DNA of 13,971 bases from Candidatus Cloacimonadota bacterium (GTDB taxonomy: Bacteria > Cloacimonadota > Cloacimonadia > Cloacimonadales > WRIO01): contig JALNXV010000050.1 of the NCBI GenBank assembly GCA_023230175.1, forward strand, positions 1-13,971, given 5' to 3'. The notes beneath the pieces were generated by a model, which worked only from the letters and a program-made list of their open reading frames with translations, was not told the origin of the DNA and searched no databases. Below are positions 8,906-13,971 of the stretch, piece after piece. The position numbers were made by a program, and so were the translations under genes. Numbering within the stretch: the first letter of the stretch is position 1; each line of letters starts with the position of its first letter.

Positions 8906-8929
8906 AAATTCTTTCTTTCACAAGAATTT
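8906..8929 (-). promoter_or_regulatory. 8-bp inverted repeat upstream of the regulator gene
   Basis: AAATTCTT and AAGAATTT form a perfect 8-bp dyad with an 8-nt spacer, in the roughly 100-nt gap between the ATPase stop and the regulator start. On the - strand the second arm runs into a short T tract. It could be a weak terminator for the upstream trio or an operator for the regulator. The stem is AT-rich, so I am unsure. I found no convincing -35/-10 pair in this gap. Confidence 0.25.
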
Positions 8930-8960
8930 GCGATGGAGAATTTTATTATTTATGCTTTTC

Positions 8961-11231
8961 TCAGGCTTTCTTCTTCATCATCATCTCATAATGTTGGCTT
9001 TGCCCCATGCATTCAAAAATCTTTTCAAATGTCTTGTGGCATTGATCAGTATCGATACAATCATCAACATAATTGACTCCATCTACTATACCTGTAGTTC
9101 CTGTGTCAAGATAAGCGAGCATGGCAGATGCCATTTCATACATGCGCATATCTTGATTCCCAAATTCATCGGTATTTATGAAACCGTTCTTATTCTCTTC
9201 AAGAATGGTCTTGCGAATGTTTGAACCTTCATAACCACAAATTTGAAGGAAATAATATTCCAATATTCTCCTGATGACATTCAACAATGGGATTGTCGAT
9301 TGTACTTCATTATATTCACTCCATAATGCAGCATACGAGTTCTGGACAGGATTATAATTCTCTATGTCAGTAGGCTTGGTTTTGCTTTGGCAGGTGCATT
9401 CCCTTACAGAGGACATGTTATCAGTTTTCTTGATTAGGAAAAACGAAACCCATTCAAATCGACCGACCTGGTTATAAGTTACTTCTCTATGGAAATAAGC
9501 ATTATGGGTCATTACGAATATTTGATGAATGTATGAAGGATTGTCTTTAGGAGCCTCATAATCCCCATTGTTATGACAGACCTCGACCATCTCCCGCACA
9601 AGACCCGCTACTATGAAAAGCACACTGCTATCCATACTTGATACGGGGTCATCGATGACGACGATTTTCTCCTTAACCATTTCATCAGCCTTTTGTTTCC
9701 CTCTGACTAATTGGCAGAAATAAAGGAAAGCAATAAAGTTCTTTTCAGCTTCACTTAGATTGTCCGCAAGGCTACCATCACTGCGTATGATTTGATATGT
9801 ATTTGCTTCTCCAGGTTTCTCCCTAATCAAAAAACCTTGGAATCCGGAATCCCGCAAAAGAGAGTTAATGCTATCAATCGCGGATGAAGTGTTGATACTT
9901 TGTTTGCTCAACTCTGTAATCTCAAGGGAAAGAATACTCGATTGATCCCTCTTCTCTTCAATCTCATTTTGTAGAGACTCTATTGAATCGTTTAGGCTTT
10001 GTATACTTTTCCTGTAGCTATCAACTTCATCCTTTAGCTCAAAAGCAATCTGTTCCCAAACTTCACACTTACAATCACTTTGATTCTTCTGCCTTGAAGA
10101 GACAACGTCATTGTTTTTTTGGATGACATTATTGAATGAATCACAGTTATGATTTAATTCTTGAACATCAGCTTCAATATCTTCTAACGCTACAATTTTA
10201 CTTGATTCTTTGATTTTATCATCGATTTTTTGCAAGTTAAGCTTTACCTTGCTACTGAAACTATCTAGTCGGGAACTATATGAACTTGTGTCAATCTCAG
10301 GCAAAACATTCAAAAGATTGTTTTTGAAAATTGAATAGACTTTGGCTGCAGCCTGGCGATAGCTCTCCCTAAACTGAGAAATCTCTTGTAGACTCTCCTG
10401 ATACTGCTCATCAAAGCACTCAAGTAATTGCTTTTCGAAGTCTTGTGGAATGGATTGCTGGCAATATGGACATTTGCCTTCAGCGTTATGTCCGAATTGG
10501 TCATGCCCTTGCTTAACCCAATCTGTTGCATTCAAGGCCATCATAAATCTAGAAAACTCTGAATCGCTTGACCCTGTAATCGAGCTGCCTAGTAAGGAGC
10601 ATGAAGGGATTATTTGGGCTTCAGCTTTGTTGAACAGCGGGTATGTTTTGGCATTGGAATCATAAACCTTATCGTAGAATGCTTTTAGTTCGGTTCTATT
10701 GTGCTTGATTGCTTTCTTGGTAAGTACTTCATTTGCAAATGTTGTTTTTTGTTTTTTGCCTTCAAGCGCATTTGGAAAATCGAACTTGAAATCCTTTCCA
10801 ACCCTGTCCCAACAGTTATCTCTGAACGTTATTTCGACTTTATCTTTTGATTCTTCCTTATGCTTTTTATCCTCGAATGCCTCGCCGATTCGTTTGTCTA
10901 GGGTCAACTTCTCAGAGGACTTCTTCTTGATTTGCTTTTGTATTTCAATGTTTTTCTCATTGATTGTGAAGACTCCGGGCATATCATCATAGCTTTCTAT
11001 ATTGTTTTTGATGAAATCCTGGTTATAGGTCAAAATACTATAATTCTCTTTTTGGGTATCAGCGTTCCATTCAAGTCCTTGATTATTCTTAATCTGGCGT
11101 GCAATTGTTGACTTTCCGGTACCGTTCCTCCCGTATAGAAAATTTATATATGTAGGTTCGAACATGACACCTGCGAATGTTGCTGTGTTTAAGTTGATTC
11201 TTGTGATTGCAGATCGTTGTTTTTCTGGCAT
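8961..11231 (-). CDS. AAA_13 family ATPase, RloC/PrrC-like anticodon nuclease candidate
   Basis: A 756-aa protein with a split ABC/SMC-like ATPase: Walker A GRNGTGKST at 34-42, signature-like LSEAEKNFI at 492-500, Walker B IVVIDDPVSSMD at 523-534, and H-loop MTHN at 574-577. Between the halves are helical, coiled-coil-prone stretches (about 97-135 and 330-450) and a Zn-hook-like CPYC at 254-257. A second cysteine pair, CKC, sits at 387-389. RloC has this plan (ATPase, Zn hook, C-terminal ribonuclease) and cleaves tRNA after DNA damage. PrrC lacks the hook. The C-terminal part has NVIRRILEYY at 651-660, so R654 and E658 fit the R-x3-E of the anticodon nuclease triad. I do not find the third (His) residue in its usual SH-like context: the segment reads DTGTTGI at 709-715. 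The anticodon nuclease call is therefore tentative, while ATPase and family are firm. GAGGG lies 6 nt before the ATG, and the upstream partner gene ends 21 nt away. Confidence 0.85.
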   Translation of the reverse strand: MPEKQRSAITRINLNTATFAGVMFEPTYINFLYGRNGTGKSTIARQIKNNQGLEWNADTQKENYSILTYNQDFIKNNIESYDDMPGVFTINEKNIEIQKQIKKKSSEKLTLDKRIGEAFEDKKHKEESKDKVEITFRDNCWDRVGKDFKFDFPNALEGKKQKTTFANEVLTKKAIKHNRTELKAFYDKVYDSNAKTYPLFNKAEAQIIPSCSLLGSSITGSSDSEFSRFMMALNATDWVKQGHDQFGHNAEGKCPYCQQSIPQDFEKQLLECFDEQYQESLQEISQFRESYRQAAAKVYSIFKNNLLNVLPEIDTSSYSSRLDSFSSKVKLNLQKIDDKIKESSKIVALEDIEADVQELNHNCDSFNNVIQKNNDVVSSRQKNQSDCKCEVWEQIAFELKDEVDSYRKSIQSLNDSIESLQNEIEEKRDQSSILSLEITELSKQSINTSSAIDSINSLLRDSGFQGFLIREKPGEANTYQIIRSDGSLADNLSEAEKNFIAFLYFCQLVRGKQKADEMVKEKIVVIDDPVSSMDSSVLFIVAGLVREMVEVCHNNGDYEAPKDNPSYIHQIFVMTHNAYFHREVTYNQVGRFEWVSFFLIKKTDNMSSVRECTCQSKTKPTDIENYNPVQNSYAALWSEYNEVQSTIPLLNVIRRILEYYFLQICGYEGSNIRKTILEENKNGFINTDEFGNQDMRMYEMASAMLAYLDTGTTGIVDGVNYVDDCIDTDQCHKTFEKIFECMGQSQHYEMMMKKKA

Positions 11232-11252
11232 TCAATTCCCTCGATTTCTATA

Positions 11253-11888
11253 TTATATTGTTATCATAACTTCAAGACGGTATTTTCTTAGCACTTCAAT
11301 TATGTTGATTGGCTTAATCGTCCAGTGAGTTCTGTCAAACTCATTAAAATTAGGTCGGTTATCAACAGCAATCTCCGAAACAATGTTATTTAACAACTTC
11401 TGTGGAATCGGGTTGGTCGGCAGAAACGAAATTTCTATTTCTTCGTCAAGAATATGCACATCATAAACACGCCCGTAGAAAGCCAATTGAGTGCTATCTG
11501 ATTTTCCCTTCACTGTATTCACATTCGCAAATATAGAAGGGAATGTAGTAATTTCTTCAATTGCCTTGGAATTTAAACATGCAAATCTACTTTTAAATTC
11601 ATCCGATATGGATTTTGTCAAAGCCACTTCTTTCCTGATTTTTTCAACGGTTGGGCGGAAAGACTGAAAATTGCATGATTCAAGAATCAGAAGATTAAAA
11701 CAACTTAAGTCTGGAGTAGGAATATGAATCCGTTCTTCCTGATTACTTGTGGTACTCGGGAATATGATGGTCTGCGATAGGCTTAAATTCTTGATACCCG
11801 CCGTTTGAACGTTGTTGTCACCAGTTTGTGTGAAACATTGGGTTGGTACTATTGGGCTTGGCGTGGTAGTAATGATTTCTTTGCTCAT
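11253..11888 (-). CDS. Unnamed protein with N-terminal amyloid-like Q-x-G-D-N-N motif
   Basis: A 211-aa protein that I cannot assign to a named family. The first 20 residues are a polar, Thr/Pro-rich tail. Residues 21-36 (QTGDNNVQTAGIKNLS) match the QxGxxN…Q pattern of curlin repeats and resemble bacterial amyloid signalling motifs. After a linker, residues 60-211 look like a compact α/β domain with no transmembrane segment. Visible landmarks are ACLNSKAIEEITTFPSIFAN (about 103-122), FYGRVYDVHI, PIPQKLLNNIV and FDRTHWTIKPINIIEVLRKY (about 184-203). From memory, similar proteins with a 'FPALFA … GRT … RTHW' pattern occur beside defence genes, but no function is known to me. Its ATG overlaps the stop of the preceding gene (ATGA), so the two are probably made together, and the preceding protein carries the same motif. 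The start has only a weak ribosome binding site, as expected for translational coupling. Confidence 0.75.
   Translation of the reverse strand: MSKEIITTTPSPIVPTQCFTQTGDNNVQTAGIKNLSLSQTIIFPSTTSNQEERIHIPTPDLSCFNLLILESCNFQSFRPTVEKIRKEVALTKSISDEFKSRFACLNSKAIEEITTFPSIFANVNTVKGKSDSTQLAFYGRVYDVHILDEEIEISFLPTNPIPQKLLNNIVSEIAVDNRPNFNEFDRTHWTIKPINIIEVLRKYRLEVMITI
11781..11828 (-). other. Amyloid-like motif, N-terminal copy
   Basis: Encodes residues 21-36 of the 211-aa protein, QTGDNNVQTAGIKNLS. It aligns with QNGNNNVQIGYIENY at the end of the neighbouring protein: Q, G, N, N, V, Q, I and N are shared. Most codons differ at the third base, so the likeness is kept at protein level and is not a recent DNA duplication. 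Confidence 0.5.
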
Positions 11889-12811
11889 AACTTCGACTTT
11901 CTTCCATCATAGTTTTCTATGTATCCAATCTGGACATTATTATTACCGTTTTGGATAAACATCATTTGATTAATCTCCGGTTTGTTTCTTTCTTTTCCTG
12001 GTGGATTGTCATCTTCGTCAATTTGGAGTGTTGGGTTTGGCGAAGAAGTGGTTGAAGACTCTTCATCTGGTTCTACTTGCTCATCATCCAATGCTTCAGT
12101 TTTTGAGGGGGAATCAAAGTACATCAGATTTATTGTCTTTGGATGCCCATGTCCAAAAGGATACGAATAAGTTCTTATCGAGCCGCTAGTCCTTGCCGGA
12201 GGGCATAAAACCTCATATGTAAGTTTCCCAATGGTATTGTCTCTTCTCTTAACAATCGCATAGTGAAACACTCCCAATAGAAAACTCTGGAAACATATCG
12301 GACTTGTTCCGTTAAGCAATTCTGCTTTTGTAAGAGTACTTCCGTTTGGGCTTGCATAAAAAACATGATGATCTTCGATTAACTTGTCTGCATCAAGCAG
12401 CTTTAGGCATTCGGCAACCAAATTGACATCCTTCTTGGTGGAAGTCTTGTATTCCAAAAAACTATCCACGAAGGAAGCCATTTGTGTTAAGGCTTCGAAA
12501 TAATGATTTTTTACCCTTTCGTCAAAGGCTATTATGGCTTGATCGTCTTTAAATGGGAGATAATTACCACCATTGTTTTTACAGGCCTTATAGGCAGATG
12601 TTGTTGATTGGAAACTGTCAACAATATGATGGAATCCAGCATCAGGATTTGAATTAATAATGCTGGCTAATCCAATCAAAACTTCAGAATCAGATAGACC
12701 GTCCCCCATTCCTTTTAGGTGGCCTCTTGCATCAGTCCTGTCTTTTCTCCCCATGAGTAATAGTGTGAAGAAAGTCCCTCCGCATAGTCTATAGTTGTCA
12801 AATTCTGGCAT
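11885..12811 (-). CDS. Unnamed protein with C-terminal amyloid-like Q-x-G-x-N-N motif
   Basis: First gene of the block, 308 aa, not assigned to a named family. The N-terminal part (MPEFDNYRLCGGTFFTLLL, then GRKDRTDARG and GDGLSDSEVLIGL) forms a compact, mostly helical domain to about residue 215. It has an AYKACK segment near 74 and a CFQSFLLGVFHYAI segment near 173-186. An acidic, Ser/Pro-rich linker follows (about 235-275), and the last 22 residues carry QNGNNNVQIGYIENY. That plan, a folded domain, a disordered linker and a short terminal amyloid-like motif, is how amyloid-signalling receptors and effectors are built; the assignment here is inference. The ATG at 12811 is chosen because AGGA lies about 8 nt upstream. 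A TTG at 12865 would add 18 residues but has no well-spaced ribosome binding site. The stop overlaps the next gene by 4 nt (ATGA). Confidence 0.75.
   Translation of the reverse strand: MPEFDNYRLCGGTFFTLLLMGRKDRTDARGHLKGMGDGLSDSEVLIGLASIINSNPDAGFHHIVDSFQSTTSAYKACKNNGGNYLPFKDDQAIIAFDERVKNHYFEALTQMASFVDSFLEYKTSTKKDVNLVAECLKLLDADKLIEDHHVFYASPNGSTLTKAELLNGTSPICFQSFLLGVFHYAIVKRRDNTIGKLTYEVLCPPARTSGSIRTYSYPFGHGHPKTINLMYFDSPSKTEALDDEQVEPDEESSTTSSPNPTLQIDEDDNPPGKERNKPEINQMMFIQNGNNNVQIGYIENYDGRKSKL
11909..11953 (-). other. Amyloid-like motif, C-terminal copy
   Basis: Encodes QNGNNNVQIGYIENY near the C-terminus of the 308-aa protein, after a long acidic Ser/Pro-rich linker. It shows the Q-x-G-x-x-N-x-x-Q spacing of curlin repeats and a general likeness to RHIM/PP-type and bacterial amyloid signalling motifs. 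Only six residues (DGRKSKL minus the first) follow it before the stop. Confidence 0.5.
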
Positions 12812-12933
12812 TGTTTGGTTCCTAATGAAAAACAACAAGTCTGACAACTCTATCAAGTCAATCAACTATAGCACGCAAACCTTACCAACTATCAGATGCC
12901 TCATGTGAACAACGCAAAGAGGCGAAGTTTGTT

Positions 12934-12996
12934 GTGTATTGAATTGGCAACCATATTGAGTACGTCAAATAAGGTTTCATCCAATTCAGTATACAC
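12934..12996. repeat. Interrupted dyad between the divergent genes
   Basis: The left arm GTGTATTGAATTGG (12934-12947) is matched on the other strand by GTGTATACTGAATTGG (12996-12981). All 14 bases match if a 2-nt insertion is allowed. The 33-nt spacer also has ACC and GGT close to the arms. The right arm contains the candidate -10 box of the defence operon. It could be an operator for a regulator that binds two sites, a recombination site, or an RNA fold at the 5' end of the - strand transcript. Confidence 0.5.
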
Positions 12997-13016
12997 CTAG
13001 GATAGCTGAAAAACAA
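12988..13016 (-). promoter_or_regulatory. Candidate sigma-70-type promoter for the defence operon
   Basis: On the - strand, TTGTTT (13016-13011) and TATACT (12993-12988) are separated by 17 nt. The -10 box differs from TATAAT at one base, while the -35 box keeps only the TTG core. Transcription would begin near 12981 and leave a leader of about 170 nt before the first start codon. It is the best match I found upstream of the block. Confidence 0.4.
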
Positions 13017-13051
13017 CTTTTGGTAGCACAAAGTTTTTTCACCTTTCACTA

Positions 13052-13089
13052 CCTCCTGCGATTGCTCGCAAACAAGCAGTTGCAGGAGG
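13052..13089 (+). promoter_or_regulatory. RNA hairpin that sequesters the ribosome binding site of the sigma-like gene
   Basis: The arms at 13052-13066 (CCTCCTGCGATTGCT) and 13075-13089 (AGCAGTTGCAGGAGG) can form a fully paired 15-bp RNA stem with two G-U pairs and an 8-nt loop. The right arm ends in the strong Shine-Dalgarno GGAGG, 6 nt before the ATG at 13096. Translation of the sigma-like protein would be blocked unless the stem opens. Such strong pairing to an anti-Shine-Dalgarno-like CCTCC suggests translational control or attenuation, and is unlikely to be chance. Confidence 0.5.
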
Positions 13090-13095
13090 CAAAAG

Positions 13096-13677
13096 ATGCA
13101 AATTAATGACAAAAATCGCTTTTTTATTCCGTACATCATTCACACTGATGCGGAACTCAAGACTCTCCAGAAAAAGAGTTCCGATGTCAAATTATGTATG
13201 ATTGGAAACAATTTTCACCGCGTGATATGGATTGAGAACCAGGACCCAGTTGTTTACGAAGAGATGATTAGATTTCAGTGGAAAGAGCTGAAGCAAGAAT
13301 CACGCAGTTCAAGATGCCAGTTCCCGGATGAATCCGGCAGGCTTAAGCGCTGCAAGGGTAACTGTTCTCACTGCGAAGAGACCCGCCTTGGAGGCTTTGA
13401 CTCGATCGAGCTTATGGAAGAGTCTTGTGGCGCAGAACCGGTTGACCCTTTGGATGTAATTGAGACTGCGACTTTGTGGATGACATTCCAGGACATGATG
13501 GCGAAGGCAAGGAAAATCGACCCTAAGATGGCTGACATTCTGGAAGCGTTGGCAAGCGACATCACTGAGCGCGATCTGGCGGCATCTCTTGGTATTTCCA
13601 AAAGCACGATGCATGACTTGGTCGTCAAGGCAAGGAACTTTGCCGCGCAAATCCTGGACGGCAAGATTAAGGGTTGA
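13096..13677 (+). CDS. Phage sigma-70-region-4-like regulator with cysteine cluster
   Basis: A 193-aa protein. The C-terminal part, about 120-185, is helical with a helix-turn-helix: KMADILEALASDITERDLAA then SLGISKSTMHDLVVKARN, like sigma-70 region 4 or a positive regulator of late phage transcription. Four cysteines (74, 86, 90, 93; C-x11-C-x3-C-x2-C) in the middle could hold a zinc ion. The N-terminal 60 residues carry no motif I know. Region 2 of a full sigma factor is missing, so it may act as a partial sigma factor or as a DNA-binding activator. Similar short sigma-like genes are common at the end of the replication module of Bacillota prophages. Its ribosome binding site GGAGG is buried in a hairpin, and an intrinsic terminator follows, so it is probably a single-gene unit with its own control. 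Its composition resembles the polymerase fragment, not the intervening island. Confidence 0.75.
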   Translation: MQINDKNRFFIPYIIHTDAELKTLQKKSSDVKLCMIGNNFHRVIWIENQDPVVYEEMIRFQWKELKQESRSSRCQFPDESGRLKRCKGNCSHCEETRLGGFDSIELMEESCGAEPVDPLDVIETATLWMTFQDMMAKARKIDPKMADILEALASDITERDLAASLGISKSTMHDLVVKARNFAAQILDGKIKG

Positions 13678-13691
13678 TTTTTCTTTTCGAC

Positions 13692-13735
13692 TTCAAAGGC
13701 TTCCTGTTCAAGATGGAGGCCTTTGAACTTTTCTC
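13692..13735 (+). terminator. Intrinsic terminator after the sigma-like gene
   Basis: TTCAAAGGCTTCC (13692-13704) pairs with GGAGGCCTTTGAA (13715-13727), giving a 13-bp stem with one G-U pair and a 10-nt loop, followed by CTTTTCTC. It lies 14 nt after the sigma-like stop codon. Part of the stem sequence could also work in the other direction, but no gene ends there on that strand. Confidence 0.75.
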
Positions 13736-13792
13736 AACTTTTTCCGGGCAAACAGCCTGTTCGTGTCTGGTGTCCTATAGAGGGACATGCCA

Positions 13793-13971
13793 ATGACAGA
13801 CAATCAGAAAGAACAGATAACCAAGCTCCGAGAGGGCGGTCTCGGCTATGGCGAGATATCCGTCAAGACCGGACTGACCAAAGACGCCGTCAAGTATTAC
13901 TGTATTCTGTCAACCATTTTTCCAATTATTATCAAGTGGAATTCCAAGATTTTTCATTTTGAAAATTATCG
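13793..13971 (+). CDS. Small helix-turn-helix protein, N-terminal part, apparently interrupted
   Basis: The ATG at 13793 is preceded by AGAGGG with good spacing. The first 36 codons (MTDNQKEQITKLREGGLGYG, then EISVKTGLTKDAVKYYC) match the start of short Bacillota phage/mobile-element proteins in which a helix-turn-helix of the sigma-70 region 4/resolvase kind (MT-x-Q-x2-QI … GLGY … IA … GLS … V-YYC) is followed by a zinc-binding CxxC…C segment. From about 13901 the composition changes abruptly to AT-rich and the residues become an unlikely run (ILSTIFPIIIKW), although the frame stays open to the window edge. I read this as the original gene cut by inserted DNA. The alternative is a simple divergent tail. 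The product of the original gene is unknown, perhaps a regulator tied to a recombinase. Confidence 0.5.
   Translation, partial: MTDNQKEQITKLREGGLGYGEISVKTGLTKDAVKYYCILSTIFPIIIKWNSKIFHFENY
13901..13971. mobile_element. Possible end of an insertion sequence (IS21-like?)
   Basis: At 13901 the sequence switches from GC-richer coding DNA to AT-rich DNA beginning TGTATTCTGTCAACC. A TGT start with a CTGTCAAC segment is how several IS21-family ends begin, as I recall them. Near the edge, TTTTCA and TGAAAA form a short dyad (about 13949-13963). No transposase is visible because the window ends. Family assignment is weak. The evidence for inserted DNA is the composition break inside a recognisable gene. 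Confidence 0.35.

Larger units (their letters stand above)
492..12811 (-). other. Composite defence island of nine co-directional genes
   Basis: Nine genes run on the - strand with gaps of 30 nt or less, or with overlaps, except for one gap of about 100 nt before the small regulator. The block is clearly more AT-rich than the phage genes on both sides and opposes them in direction. Contents in transcription order: amyloid-motif protein, amyloid-motif partner, RloC/PrrC-like ATPase, Cro-type regulator, two methyltransferase-related proteins, GIY-YIG/helicase, DUF3800 protein, DUF262/DUF1524 protein. That the block acts as one cargo island is an inference from composition, spacing and gene content. 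No integrase or direct repeat was found at its edges. Confidence 0.6.

Noticed and set aside
8928..9224. Open + strand frames inside the ATPase, helicase and DUF262 genes (for example 8928-9224, 4290-4613, 1528-1779)
   Set aside because: They lie wholly or mostly antisense to well supported genes, and their residue content reads like the complement of those genes.
12812..12865. TTG-initiated 18-residue extension of the first island gene
   Set aside because: There is no well-spaced ribosome binding site before the TTG, while AGGA precedes the ATG at 12811.
12882..13139. Open frame of 85 codons on the - strand with a hydrophobic start that resembles a signal peptide
   Set aside because: It covers the hairpin and the start of the sigma-like gene and runs through the candidate promoter and dyad. 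It has no clear ribosome binding site.
13723..13962. Open frame of 79 codons on the + strand
   Set aside because: It starts inside the terminator stem and overlaps, in another frame, the better supported helix-turn-helix start at 13793, which has a good ribosome binding site.
1..13971. CRISPR arrays, tRNA or rRNA genes
   Set aside because: No regularly spaced repeats and no tRNA-like cloverleaf or CCA end were seen on either strand.

Overview
The window looks like part of a prophage or other integrated element from a bacterium, probably Bacillota (Clostridia-like). This rests on the type of phage family A DNA polymerase, the strong GGAGG-type ribosome binding sites, and the short sigma-like and helix-turn-helix phage genes. 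The phylum assignment is an inference and no species can be named.

Layout. (1) 1-472, + strand: the C-terminal end of a phage-type DNA polymerase. (2) 492-12811, all on the - strand and visibly more AT-rich than both flanks: a block of nine tightly packed genes, read from 12811 down to 492. (3) 12812-13095: an intergenic region with a candidate promoter for the - strand block, a long interrupted dyad, and a hairpin that covers the ribosome binding site of the next + strand gene. (4) 13096-13677, + strand: a sigma-like regulator followed by an intrinsic terminator. (5) 13793 to the end: the start of a small helix-turn-helix gene whose sequence breaks sharply at about 13901 into AT-rich DNA, probably the end of an insertion sequence.

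The - strand block reads as a composite anti-phage defence island. Its promoter-proximal part encodes two unnamed proteins (308 and 211 aa) joined by an ATGA overlap, followed 21 nt later by a 756-aa AAA_13 ATPase of the RloC/PrrC anticodon-nuclease kind. The two small proteins share a short Q-x-G-x-N-N-V-Q motif, at the C-terminus of one and the N-terminus of the other. It resembles amyloid-forming signalling or curlin-type motifs. I consider this trio the most novel part of the window.

The middle part is an atypical restriction-modification module: a small Cro/C1-type regulator, a 221-aa methyltransferase-like protein with SAM-binding motifs but no visible NPPY motif, a 510-aa Eco57I-like N6-adenine methyltransferase that has NPPY, and a 977-aa protein that fuses a GIY-YIG-like domain to a superfamily 2 helicase. 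The distal part adds a DUF3800 protein (RNase H-like fold) and a DUF262/DUF1524 protein of the GmrSD type IV restriction kind.

Inferred joint function: the methylation-linked module attacks unmodified DNA, the GmrSD-like protein may attack modified DNA, and the ATPase/anticodon nuclease with its accessory pair may act as an abortive backup. The cassette lies between two phage genes and opposes them in direction. That fits cargo expressed in the lysogen rather than during lytic growth.
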